Shown one piece after another: positions 10,350 to 19,910 of a stretch of DNA of 64,000 nucleotides. A model generated the notes under the pieces. The model was not told the DNA's origin. It made no database searches and saw only the letters and a program-made list of their open reading frames with translations. The DNA comes from Papiliotrema nemorosa (Eukaryota > Basidiomycota > Tremellomycetes > Tremellales > Rhynchogastremaceae), in the NCBI GenBank assembly GCA_032158125.1, contig JASKOT010000022.1, positions 1-64,000 on the forward strand, read 5' to 3'. Every line of letters begins with the position of its first letter. The stretch's first letter is position 1. The position numbers and the translations under genes were made by a program.

Positions 10350-13300
10350 ATGAGTCTACTCGCTAGGCTGCCGTTGGAACCTCTGCGTCTGATCTCATAT
10401 CATCTCCAATTCTCATCTTACTCCACGACCGCCCGCACTCTGAACAAAAAGGCATATTCGCACACCCTCCTCCTACCCAAGAGTCCGGTCCCACTCAAGA
10501 ACAAGTCACCGGTACAGACCGAACAGCGCTTACGCGAAAGGTTATCCGACGACCTTTACAAAAGGCAGGCAAGTTGATCCATGTGTTTCCCGCTGAGCAG
10601 TAGCAAAACCGCGATGGACCGTCCTTTGTATTCCTCGATGGCCCGCCATACGCCAACGGCAACCTCCACATGGGTTAGCTCTCCCCTCTAATCTCCCTCA
10701 CAAACAGGTCACGCTCTTAACAAGGTGTTGAAGGATTTCATCAATCGCTACAAAGTGCTCAGGGGTTATAGAGTCCAGTGAGTATTACTTTGTCAGCCGG
10801 CCGTTCGCTCACCCAAGCTTTCAACCCGGATGGGACTGTCATGGCTTGCCGATCGAGCAAAAAGCGCTAAAAGAGATTGGAGTGAGTCTACGTGCACAAC
10901 GTGTACTCCGTTGACAACAGAAATCTCACACATCACTCGATCCCATGCACATCCGCAACATCGCCAGAAGGACCGCATCAGAAGCAATAGAACTACAAAA
11001 GCAAGAAATGCGGCAACTCGGAGTCATGGCGAATTGGGATAGCTTGAATGACACCTACCGCACGATGGATCACGACTACCAGATACGACAACTCCGAATC
11101 TTCAAGCAAATGGTCGACGACGGTGAGTCTAGACTACGTTCATCCCTCACAACAGGCCACATTGTCCATCGCCTCAAACCCACCTACTACTCTCCAGCAG
11201 CTCAGACCGCCCTGGCTGAGGCTGAACTCCGCTATATGGACGATCACGAGTCTCGCTCAGTCTACGTCGCTTTGCCCGTCTCCAAGCCAAGCCCACGACT
11301 CGCCCAATGTGGCACAGACCTGGATCTCGCCATATGGACGACTACCCCGTGGACCTTGCCGAGCAACATGGCGGTAGCTGTCGGAGACCTCCCTTATTCC
11401 GTTGTGCAATCTGGCTCACGCTTCCTGGTCGTCCAGACAGACCGAATCGAGCCCTTGGAACAGATTCTTGGCCCCTTGACCGTACTCCACCACCTAAAAG
11501 GCAAGTCCCACTGGAGCTACACTCATTTCAGGGCGCGACATAGTTGGCACCGAATATACCACCCCCCTACATCCCAATCCCCGCCCCGTCCTCCTCTCCT
11601 CCCACGTGAGCACCGACTCGGGGACCGGTCTCGTTCACATGGCTCCCGCCCACGGACACGAAGATTATGAAGCGTTTGGGCCCTCTGCGGACATCATCTC
11701 ACCGGTCGATGCAGCTGGCTGCTACGATCAGACTGTCGATCGAAGACTTCAAGGCCTTGCCGTTCTAGGCGCTGGCAATGACAAGGTCATCGATCTGCTA
11801 TCTGGGATCATTCTTGCCGAGCGACCCATCAAACACCGCTATCCGTACGATTGGAAGACCAAAACACCCGTCATTATCCGAGCAACCCCGCAATGGTTTG
11901 CCGATGTCGACGCAGTCAAGTCTGCCGCCGTCGCCTCGCTCGACAAGACTACATTCACTCCACCTCTCTCCCGGCATCGCCTCGAGGCTTTTATCCGATC
12001 ACGGTCAGAATGGTGCATTTCGCGGCAACGAAGCTGGGGAGTGCCCATACCCATCTTTCATGATGCAGACGGAACTGCCGTCACCAATCACCTCGAGCAT
12101 ACCATATCTGTGCTCGATGCTCACGGCACAGATCACTGGTGGACAGGTCCCATTTCAGACTTTACCTCGCGCTCGGATCTGACCAGAGGTACCGACACTC
12201 TGGATGTGTGGTTTGACAGTGGGTCTTCGTGGACCTCACTGGAACGAGCCGAGCGCACGGCCGAGCGCTGCGAGGCATCCTCGAGCTTCACCAGCTCCAC
12301 CAACCCCACCGACTCCATCGAGACCCCCAACCCAACCCAGCCCAGCCGACCGACCACGCCGATCCCACCTTCGGCGGGATCGGTGGGATCGGGGGGATCG
12401 CCTCACTCGCCTCGCGTGCCTCGCTACGCTCAGCACGCTCGGCCGCTCGCCGACGTCTGCCTCGAAGGGTCCGACCAACACCGTGGTTGGTTCCAATCCT
12501 CCCTCCTCACCCGCCTCATCACAACCCCCAACGCGCCGGTCTCTCGCAACATCATCACTCATGGTTTCATCGTCGACTCTGACGGCCGAAAGATGAGCAA
12601 ATCCGAAGGAAACGGCATCTCTCCCATGCAAGTGATACACGGAGGCAACGGCATTCCCGCAAGCGGGGCCGATGCACTACGACTCTGGGTGGCTTCGGTA
12701 GACTACACCAAAGATGTCTCGATAGGACCTCAATCAATCGCGCAGGCCTCCGAGATGCTGCGCAAATGGCGAAGCATTCTGCGTTTTGCTTCATCCTACA
12801 TGGGTGTGGGGGATCTCTCCATGGTCAGTCTTTCATTGATCGACAAATATTTCCTCCACGAGTTATCCGAGCTCGAGCGCTCGGTTCGCGAATCATATGA
12901 TCATTTCGCGTTTAGCAGAGGTGTGTCTCTTCACTCTCAACGTTACTAAGGTCAGCGCTCAACTCTATCAATACATACAATGGATTGCTCTCTGCTCTCT
13001 ACTTTGACATGGTCAAAGACATCCTCTACTGCGACGCGGCCTCGAGTCAACGTAGAATGGCTGTAGTCGTAACTCTGACACAGGTAAGTGTCACCTCCTG
13101 CCTCTCTGATGCAGGTCGTACACGTCATGCTGCGCTTGATCGCGCCCATACTGCCTCATCTCGCCGAGGAGCTCAATGAAGCCCTACCCACGCCATACTC
13201 TCCATGCATCTTTGATGCGCCATGGATCACGGTAAGTCCTCGACCTTGCGACATTGACTTTTAGGATCTTCCGACCTATCCCGAGGCTAAAGACGATGCA

Positions 13301-13709
13301 CAGTACATCCTCCAGATCCGAATGTCCGTGACTGGTCTCGTGGAACAATGCCGAGAAGAAAAGTGCGTTCTTTAGGAATGTCAAGCTGATAGTGAGATTG
13401 CTGCGCTCTGGGAGCGAAGCAGCGTTGACTATCACCGGGACAAATGATCTCAGCCGCTTCCGGTCGGATCTCCCCCGATTACTCTCGGTCAGTCAGGTCT
13501 CCTTTGGCCAGGAACCGTCCAGCGCATGGACACGTCAGCATGAGGTCACCATCGGTGAGTTGCGATGCATGACTCGGTTGCTCATCTCAGGTGATAAACG
13601 TCTTTTGCTCACCGTCGCTCCAACGTCTGGACACCCTTGTCCTCGTTGCTGGTTGCATCATGCCGAAAGTCGAGACGCGTTATGTGGACGATGCGCAAGC
13701 AGCCTTTAA
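10350..13709 (+). CDS. ISM1: Isoleucyl-tRNA synthetase, mitochondrial type
   Basis: Charges tRNA-Ile in mitochondria. A basic, Ser/Leu-rich presequence precedes the class I signature region (DGPPYANGNLHMGH) and PGWDCHGLPIE. Further on come the editing domain (TTPWTLPSN, DSGTGLVHMAPAHG), WCISRQRSWGVPIP, DVWFDSGSSW, EGSDQHRGWFQSSLL and the KMSKSEGN loop. The C-terminus keeps the bacterial-type zinc knuckle (CPRCW, then CGRC). About twelve short introns are needed, two of them GC-AG (10569-10603 and 11501-11531). Between DVWFDSGSSWTSL and DVCLEGSDQ lies an extra stretch of roughly 65-70 codons at 12245-12450 made of repeat DNA. A cytosolic IleRS would lack both the presequence and this zinc knuckle form. 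Confidence 0.93.
12245..12450 (+). repeat. GC-rich inverted-repeat insert inside IleRS frame
   Basis: The two ends (12245-12276 and 12419-12450) are imperfect inverted repeats. The interior carries C-rich PTQPS-coding sequence and GGGATCGG repeats that form a second small hairpin near 12360-12395. The frame stays open throughout, and no GT donor follows the conserved WTSL codons, so it appears to be translated. Bases 12251-12276 match the reverse complement of KAR2 intron bases 1566-1591 at 25 of 26 positions. Confidence 0.8.
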
Positions 13710-14245
13710 ACGGGACCACTGTGTGGGAATCAGACTTGAGCGCGTAGAGTTCGGTCCGTTGAGCGGCCCTGAGGCGCTGTCCGATGCCCATGGCCAGAGT
13801 AAGCTCTGTTGGGTAGCCCATTGTAGCCATTATTGTTTTGCATGGACAAGGGGCTTATGAGAGGGTCGAGCTCGGTGCATTTGACCATCGACCGAAGAGA
13901 TCTATGGTGAACCCTGAATGGTGAAAGGGATGCCGAGAAACGGCATCTCCCGCTTGAGCCATTGCAAGGCTACACAGGCATTTGTGCTTGTATGCATGCT
14001 GGGTCGGGCGGTCTCCCTCGGTAGGGGCCATGTAGACTGAAGGGCGTGTGTCAAAGTCGTCTGGAAGAGATGATGTGGGTGTGATGAACAAAAGCCAAAG
14101 CCCCCCCCCCCCCCCCTCTCGCCTTTTTCATTTTGATTCCAGCAAACTCGTTCATTGTTTTTTTTTTTCTTCTTCCTCCAATCCCCTCTCGATCCATCCC
14201 CCATTCCCCCCTCCTCCGCCCCCTGCACCTCTCATCCTGCGCTTC

Positions 14246-14251
14246 ATGTAA
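14246..14251 (+). promoter_or_regulatory. Start-stop uORF 1 (ATG-TAA)
   Basis: An ATG followed directly by TAA in the bZIP leader, 258 bp before the main start. Start-stop elements can stall initiating ribosomes and reduce flow to the main frame. Presence in the mRNA is inferred from position after the CT-rich tract. Confidence 0.5.
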
Positions 14252-14460
14252 CAGCCCCTTCTGCATTGCTACCCTTTCTTCACTCCCCTTGTCAACCACA
14301 GCTGTGTCAGACGCGTCCAAGCTACTCTTTTCGTAGCGTCGATCACCCCACACGTAGACCTTCCTTATCAACCCAGACTTACCCGCTTCGTTGTGACCCG
14401 ACATCTCTTACTTCTGCGTCCGGTACCCATTCGACACTGACACGAGTGCTCCTCAGTGTC

Positions 14461-14466
14461 ATGTAA
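14461..14466 (+). promoter_or_regulatory. Start-stop uORF 2 (ATG-TAA)
   Basis: A second ATG-TAA, ending 37 nt before the main bZIP ATG. These two are the only ATGs between 14246 and 14503, which is why the pair looks selected rather than random. Confidence 0.5.
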
Positions 14467-14503
14467 TATAGATCAGCACAGCCCCCGTCATTCAACGCTC
14501 CCA

Positions 14504-15465
14504 ATGTCAGACTACCACAATCGACGGTACAGCCACGATGCCGAACAGGATGGCGCCTATTCACCCGAAGCCATCGAATACCATCACAAAAGGCGTGAGC
14601 GATCCAACTCCTCCCCCGAAGCCTCTTCTTCTCGTCACTCCCACACCCGGAGCTCCTTCCGTCGTCCGCGGGATCCAAGTCCCCCTCACGGGCCTTCCAG
14701 TCGAAACTCGTTGGGCAGCGAAGACAATCTCACTCTGCGACGACGAGAGGCCAATCGATTAGCGGCTCAACGGTTTCGAAGCCGTAAAAAAGGCTACCAA
14801 GACAGTCTCGAGGAAAAAGTGCGCCAGTTGGAGGAAGACAAAGAATTGCTCGTGCGAAAGTTGACCGACGCGCCGGACAGACCCAGCAGACTCTCTTCGG
14901 CAGTGACTTCCCCTGAGCGAAGGGACGCCACCGCCGATGTTGATGTTCGTGTCGCTGCATTAGAGGCGGCGAACAGGAGACTTCGAGACGAGCTGCGCGT
15001 AGTACACGAGGAGAATGACCGATTACATGAAGAATTGGACGAGTTTAGAAGACGAGATAGAGAAACAAAAAGATGGGAGCGAAGGGTAAGCTTCGATTCG
15101 AAACTACAAGCTGACGGTAGAATCCTCATTCTCTACCTCCCCTCGACATGACTACGCCCCACGCCCGACCCACATACCCGCATAGCGACTCGTACACTGC
15201 CGCCACTCATGGCACAGCCCAATCACCCATTGGAAACCCCCATTCAGCGACATCTCCCGGCTTTCGTCTACCGCCTATACGCCTTGCTCTCCCTGGATCG
15301 CTATCGGCAGAGCGCCTGTCGACGACGTCCACCATTCAATCACCCTTTCTGCCCCGTCCAGGTACGCTGGATGGCATGTCTCTTGGGCCGAGTCCCAGCT
15401 CGTCTCATCGCCTACTTCACTCTGACGAACCGGACGGCCGAGTTGTACGACGTGATCAATCATAG
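14504..15465 (+). CDS. bZIP transcription factor
   Basis: A nuclear DNA-binding dimer. Exons 14504-15085 and 15121-15465 are joined across a 35-nt intron. The basic region has the N-x7-R signature (NRLAAQRFRSRKK, about residues 86-98) and runs into a leucine-zipper-like heptad (LEEKVRQLEEDKELLVRKL). A second long coiled coil (about 150-195) follows. The N-terminus is rich in Ser, His and Arg, and the C-terminus is Pro/Ser-rich and disordered. The basic region is ATF/CREB-like in style, but I cannot assign an ortholog. The leader carries two start-stop uORFs, so translational control in the manner of GCN4/ATF4 is possible (inference). Confidence 0.85.
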
Positions 15466-15590
15466 CAGTCAGCCTCGAGTGCGCCATCTATACATACCAT
15501 ACATGCTTAGATAATTCATGTTCATCATGCATTTGCCAATCAAGGCGGAATCAAATATGACGAGATCTTTGCTGTTCACACTCATCTCCC

Positions 15591-16964
15591 ATGGACCTCG
15601 CAGCAGAGCAGAATCTGCAACGAGCTCAAAAATGTATGCTCCTACACCAACCTCGACTGACAACTAGGGGAAAAGACAATCAAGATAGGTGAAGGGACGT
15701 TTGCCAATGTATACAAAGGTATCTGCACCCCGTGGACTCCAATTGACCCCAGGCATAGAAAAATCAACAGGTCGTCAAGGTGAGCCCACTCATCGCCGTT
15801 TCTAAACTCTCAGTCGCGATCAAGAAGATCAAAGTGAGCGCGTTCAAGGATGGTCTCGACGTGACGGCCCTGCGCGAGGTCAAATTCTTGCAAGAGTTGC
15901 ACCATCCTAATATCATCTCGGTGAGTCTGACCACCGTCCATCCACTTATACCAGCTTCTCGATGTCTTTTCGGTCAAGCAAAACATCAATTTGGTGCTCG
16001 AATACCTCGACACGGATCTCGAGGCTATTATCAAGGACAAGTCGCTCATCTTCCAACAAGGCGACATGAAGAGCTGGATGATGATGACCCTTCGTGGATT
16101 AGAGTATATCCATCGTCTAGGCGTTCTCCATAGGGTAATTTGTTTTCTTTCATGGCTGATCACAGGATCTAAAACCCAACAACTTGCTCATCTCCTCAGA
16201 CGGAGAGCTCAAGATTGCAGACTTTGGTCTGGCGAGGGAATTTGCGCCTCCTGAAAATCGAATGACCAGCCAAGTCATCACACTGTGAGTTCACCTGACC
16301 AAATGTCCGCTCACACTCAGCTGGTATCGACCGCCTGAGCTGCTTTGGGGGAGCCGGCATTACTCGACAGCCGTCGACATATGGTCTGTTGGGACCATCT
16401 TCATCGAGCTTGTATGGAGGGCGCCGTTCCTGCCTGGCGAGTCAGACATGGATCAGTTGAAACGTACCTTCAGCATCATGGGCGCTCCAACCGAAAGCGA
16501 ATGGCCCGTAAGCCTCACAATAGTATACAAGCTGATAACAGGGTCACACATTGCTCCCAGATTACGTATCACTCCCCGTCAATCCGCCTGCGCAAGACTG
16601 GTGGAACTATCTGTCCTCTCTTGGTCCACAAGGCGTAGAGCTTGTTCGCGAAATGCTGCGCTACGATCCGATCAAACGTCTCTCGGCGAAAAAGGTACTG
16701 TGCAGATTTATGCGAGACTGACTCTAGGCGCTCCACCACCGTTATTTCACACTCGCACCACCCCCTACTGCACCTCGCCTACTACCCAAACCTCTCGCCG
16801 AACTGCGCCCAAGAGCTATAAAGCCTGATGAACTAGCAGGCAAACCACCGCTAAGTGAAGGGGATAAGTCCAATGGCATCAAGCGAAAAGCCGAGTCTCC
16901 TGCAACACGTAAAATGGGCGCCGAGGACGGGCATCGCAATGTCGCTCGAAAGTTGTTTGCATGA
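15591..16964 (+). CDS. KIN28: CDK7/Kin28 kinase, TFIIH CTD kinase
   Basis: Catalytic subunit of the TFIIH-associated CDK-activating kinase; it phosphorylates the RNA polymerase II CTD. The start at 15591 (MDLAAEQN) joins through a 35-nt intron to [13 protein letters not shown]. Also visible are VAIKKIK, the PSTAIRE-position helix ([14 protein letters not shown]), [17 protein letters not shown] and the activation segment with threonine in [17 protein letters not shown]. The CDK7-like GARHYG position reads GSRHYS, and WSVGTIFIE follows. About nine introns of 31-36 nt interrupt the frame. The basic tail ends in RKLFA. It lies 125 bp downstream of the bZIP stop on the same strand. Confidence 0.94.
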
Positions 16965-17109
16965 AGCGGGTGAACGCCCTTTTGTTGTACGCCTAATGAG
17001 AACCTATGCAAGCCTATTTTTTCATCTCCTCCCATTCCCTCGGCCATCATCGACGCGGGCTCGCTTTGTTTTCGTATCCCTCTCATCCCTCTCTTCCATC
17101 CTCACCGAT

Positions 17110-18633
17110 ATGGCTATATTCAATCGCAAGAACAAGCAGGCAGCAGCAGACTCGGTGGATGATCAATCTCCTACGCAAAAGGAAAAGGTCAAATGGTCCA
17201 AGCGACCAGCCAGTACGTCTCGCACCCCGCCTGCGTATCGCTCACATACCAGATACCGCCTTCAAGCAACAACGTCTCAAGGCTTGGCAGCCTATCCTCA
17301 CACCCAAAGCCGTCCTTCCCACCCTTTTTCTCATAGGCATCATCTTTGCACCCATCGGTGCGCTCATTGTATGGGGAAGTGGCAAGGTGACCACCATCAC
17401 CCTCGACTACACACAATGTGATGCCGAAGCTCCGACCGACGGGACATTCCAAACGATGCCCAGTGGAAGCTACAATTGCAAGTCGTGACGCACGACTCAG
17501 ACTCACCTCAGACGCACTCTCTTCTTCCGCATCAATGTCCGCGTCATCAATCACCGCGCCCTCGTGGTCTTTCAGCAATGACAGTGGTCGCGAGGTAGGG
17601 ACTCGTGCCAGATGCGAGATCCAGTTCGAAGTTCCTTACGACTTGGGTAAGCCCTTCATAAGGAGTCGCTCTGAAGCCAGGTCCGGGCGTCTTCTTGTAT
17701 TATAAACTGACCAACTTGTGAGTAGTCTGGGATTGCGCGATACTGATCCAGTTATCAAAATCACCGACGATACGTGCAAAGCATGGACACTGATCAACTC
17801 AAGGGCAAAGCTCGCGCAGCGCAAGTCCGCGCCTCGATCTCGCTGATCTTTAGTTCTCAAATTGACGGAGGCGATTGCAAGCCCATCACCTCGGAAGACG
17901 GCAAGCCAGTCTTTCCCTGCGGACTCATCGCTAACAGCGTTTTCAACGGTCAGTATCCCAAACGGAACAAGCTGACTTCAGATACATATCCCTCGGTCGT
18001 CTTGCTCAACCCATCAAGTGAGTCTATACCTCGTCCACGCTGACCTTAGATGGAGCAGAGAGCCAAATGTACAACTTCACCGAACGAGGTATCGCTTGGG
18101 GCGGCATCGCCAAGAATTACGCCAGCGTCCCCGACTATTCCTCGCCCAGCGACGTCGTACCTCCTCCCAATTGGCGGGAAAGGTACCCCAACGGCTACAC
18201 AGATAGCCTGCCCAATTTGCACGACGACGAGCACTTTCAGGTCTGGATGAGGATAGCAGCCTTGCCTACCTTCCGCAAGCTTTGGGCGCGCAACGATCAA
18301 GAAGTCATGGCCAGTGGACGATACCAAATTGTCGCCAACATGAGTGAGTAACCCGTCTCGACGTCGCTCACGTGCAGATTACCCTGTCAAGTCCTTTTCC
18401 GGAACCAAGTCCATTGTTATTTCAACCGTGTCGTGGATCGGAGGAAAGCAGCCATTCCTCGGCTGGGCATACATCGCCGCAGCTATCCTTTGTGTCGTCC
18501 TGGCGATTGCTGGTCTGATCCGACACTTGATCAAGCCGAGAAAACTAGGCGATATGAGTTGTGAGTAGCTCCTCACCTTTCAATAGCATCCACTTATCTT
18601 CCAGTGCTATCTTGGAACCAGCCAGCTAAATAA
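17110..18633 (+). CDS. CDC50: Cdc50/Lem3 family P4-ATPase subunit
   Basis: Non-catalytic partner of phospholipid flippases, needed for their ER exit and activity. Two transmembrane segments (VLPTLFLIGIIFAPIGALIV near the N-terminus and YIAAAILCVVLAIAGLI near the C-terminus) flank a large lumenal loop. The loop carries the family landmarks FLYYKLTNFYQNHRRYVQS, PCGLIANSVFND and NNYPVKSF-like NMNYPVKSF. About eight introns are needed; one at 17478-17511 has a GCAAGT donor and is required to keep the frame after GSYN. The C-terminus ends in SWNQPAK. Its stop is 11 bp from the convergent JmjC gene's stop. Confidence 0.93.
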
Positions 18634-18644
18634 ACCCATGTATG

Positions 18645-19844
18645 CTAGTACCACATAGAAATGCTCCACCCCGGTCCTGATCCTTGCCCCTTCATTGCAT
18701 GCCACCATCCGGGAGGCATCACCAGCAGATCCCCCGGTTCCAGAACCGCTTCCCTCGCCAGGGGAATGACTTGGTCGCTGAAATCTGGAAAGCGCTCCAG
18801 ATTGATGTGATGAGAGCGAAAGATGGGCACCGTGGAAGTGTTGGACAAGTAGGATGTGTTTGCATCATGGGCGTACATATACATGCCGACGGACGGGGGT
18901 GCGAGCCATACTCGTTTCCGGCCCAAGACTTGAGTGTAGCAGTTGAAATGCGGATCAGTGTGAGCAGGGCTGACCGGGTGCGAGGCGCTATTGCCGATCC
19001 AGACGTTGACTTGCGGCTGATCCAACGGCTGGTAAATCGCATCGCCGCATTGCGGCTCGGACCAGACGTAGTCGGGATACATGACATCGCGCTCGAGTCG
19101 AGGGAATTGCTTGAACAAAGAGTGCTGAGCAAGGTAAAGAGGTTGCGTTCCGAGCGTACTGTCATCCTCGTCCGGGTCGATATCAAACCCACACCTCGCA
19201 AGTAGGGTTCGAAACGATATGATCCTCTGTCCCCAGTCCTCGTCGACGTACGCGCTGCCAACCTCCACGGGAACTACGCGGCCTTCTCCTACGCAGTCCA
19301 AGAGGTACTCGGGCGACTTCCAGGATTTGATTGCAGGCCAATCGTTGCAATGACCTCGAATGATGAAAGGCTCTGACAAGTCTTTACAATGGGCCGTAGT
19401 CTCCTTGACCGATCCGCCCGAGAGGACTGTTTTCGCTGACCGAGGCGAGCCAGCTTTCTGGATACAATCAATGAGCTGCTCAATGTATGTCTCTCTCCCT
19501 GAACCGCCAGCGACAATGGTCGCCATATCAAGTTTTCGTACTGCCTCCCGCGTTCCCGCTCCGCCCCTTTCAAGCGAATGCACCATGCCCAAAAGCATAG
19601 ATGCATCCACATACAGATCGAGCCAATGCTTCTGTACAGCATGATAATCGACTGCATTGAGATGATCGTTGGCGAGAGCGAGTAGAGTCGAGAGAGAAGC
19701 GTGATGACTGTCGAGATGGGATCCAAGTAGAATAGCTCGACACGTTTCCTCCATCAGACGCTGGACCGTTGCCCCGCACATAGTCAGTCGCACCTGGACA
19801 TCGTCGAGTAACCGACGAGCTACCTCGTCGTACAATCGAGGCAT
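18645..19844 (-). CDS. JmjC/cupin-like Fe(II)/2OG oxygenase, JMJD5-like
   Basis: A single-exon gene of 399 residues, which is rare in this intron-rich window. The C-terminal half is a JmjC/cupin_8 fold: iron ligands H and D in HTDPHFN, a distal histidine in PGWWHAM, and the supporting segments EPFIIRGHCNDWPAI, VNVWIGNSAS and PGDLLVMPPGW. The N-terminal half (about 1-150) is helical, as in JMJD5/KDM8 relatives. Hydroxylase or peptidase-like activity is possible; the substrate is unknown. It starts only 66 bp after the end of the YTH gene on the same strand. Confidence 0.87.
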   Translation of the reverse strand: MPRLYDEVARRLLDDVQVRLTMCGATVQRLMEETCRAILLGSHLDSHHASLSTLLALANDHLNAVDYHAVQKHWLDLYVDASMLLGMVHSLERGGAGTREAVRKLDMATIVAGGSGRETYIEQLIDCIQKAGSPRSAKTVLSGGSVKETTAHCKDLSEPFIIRGHCNDWPAIKSWKSPEYLLDCVGEGRVVPVEVGSAYVDEDWGQRIISFRTLLARCGFDIDPDEDDSTLGTQPLYLAQHSLFKQFPRLERDVMYPDYVWSEPQCGDAIYQPLDQPQVNVWIGNSASHPVSPAHTDPHFNCYTQVLGRKRVWLAPPSVGMYMYAHDANTSYLSNTSTVPIFRSHHINLERFPDFSDQVIPLAREAVLEPGDLLVMPPGWWHAMKGQGSGPGWSISMWY

Positions 19845-19910
19845 TGGAAAACAGTGATGATGCTCATTCGTGTATAGCTACAAAGAGATAAAATTGATGT
19901 TTATTGCACA

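Larger units (their letters stand above)
13710..14503. other. Intergenic and 5-prime leader of bZIP gene
   Basis: About 790 bp. The second half is strongly pyrimidine-rich, with a C17 run at 14101-14117 and a T11 run at 14158-14168 followed by CT-rich sequence to about 14230. This is typical of a fungal promoter and transcription start zone. Downstream of it lie two ATG-TAA uORFs and no other ATG before the bZIP start. Confidence 0.7.

Noticed and set aside
12245..12450. Treating the IleRS insert as an ordinary intron
   Set aside because: No GT or GCAAGT donor exists after the conserved WTSL codons. Donors further upstream would delete the DSGSSW motif. Left as an open question in the findings.
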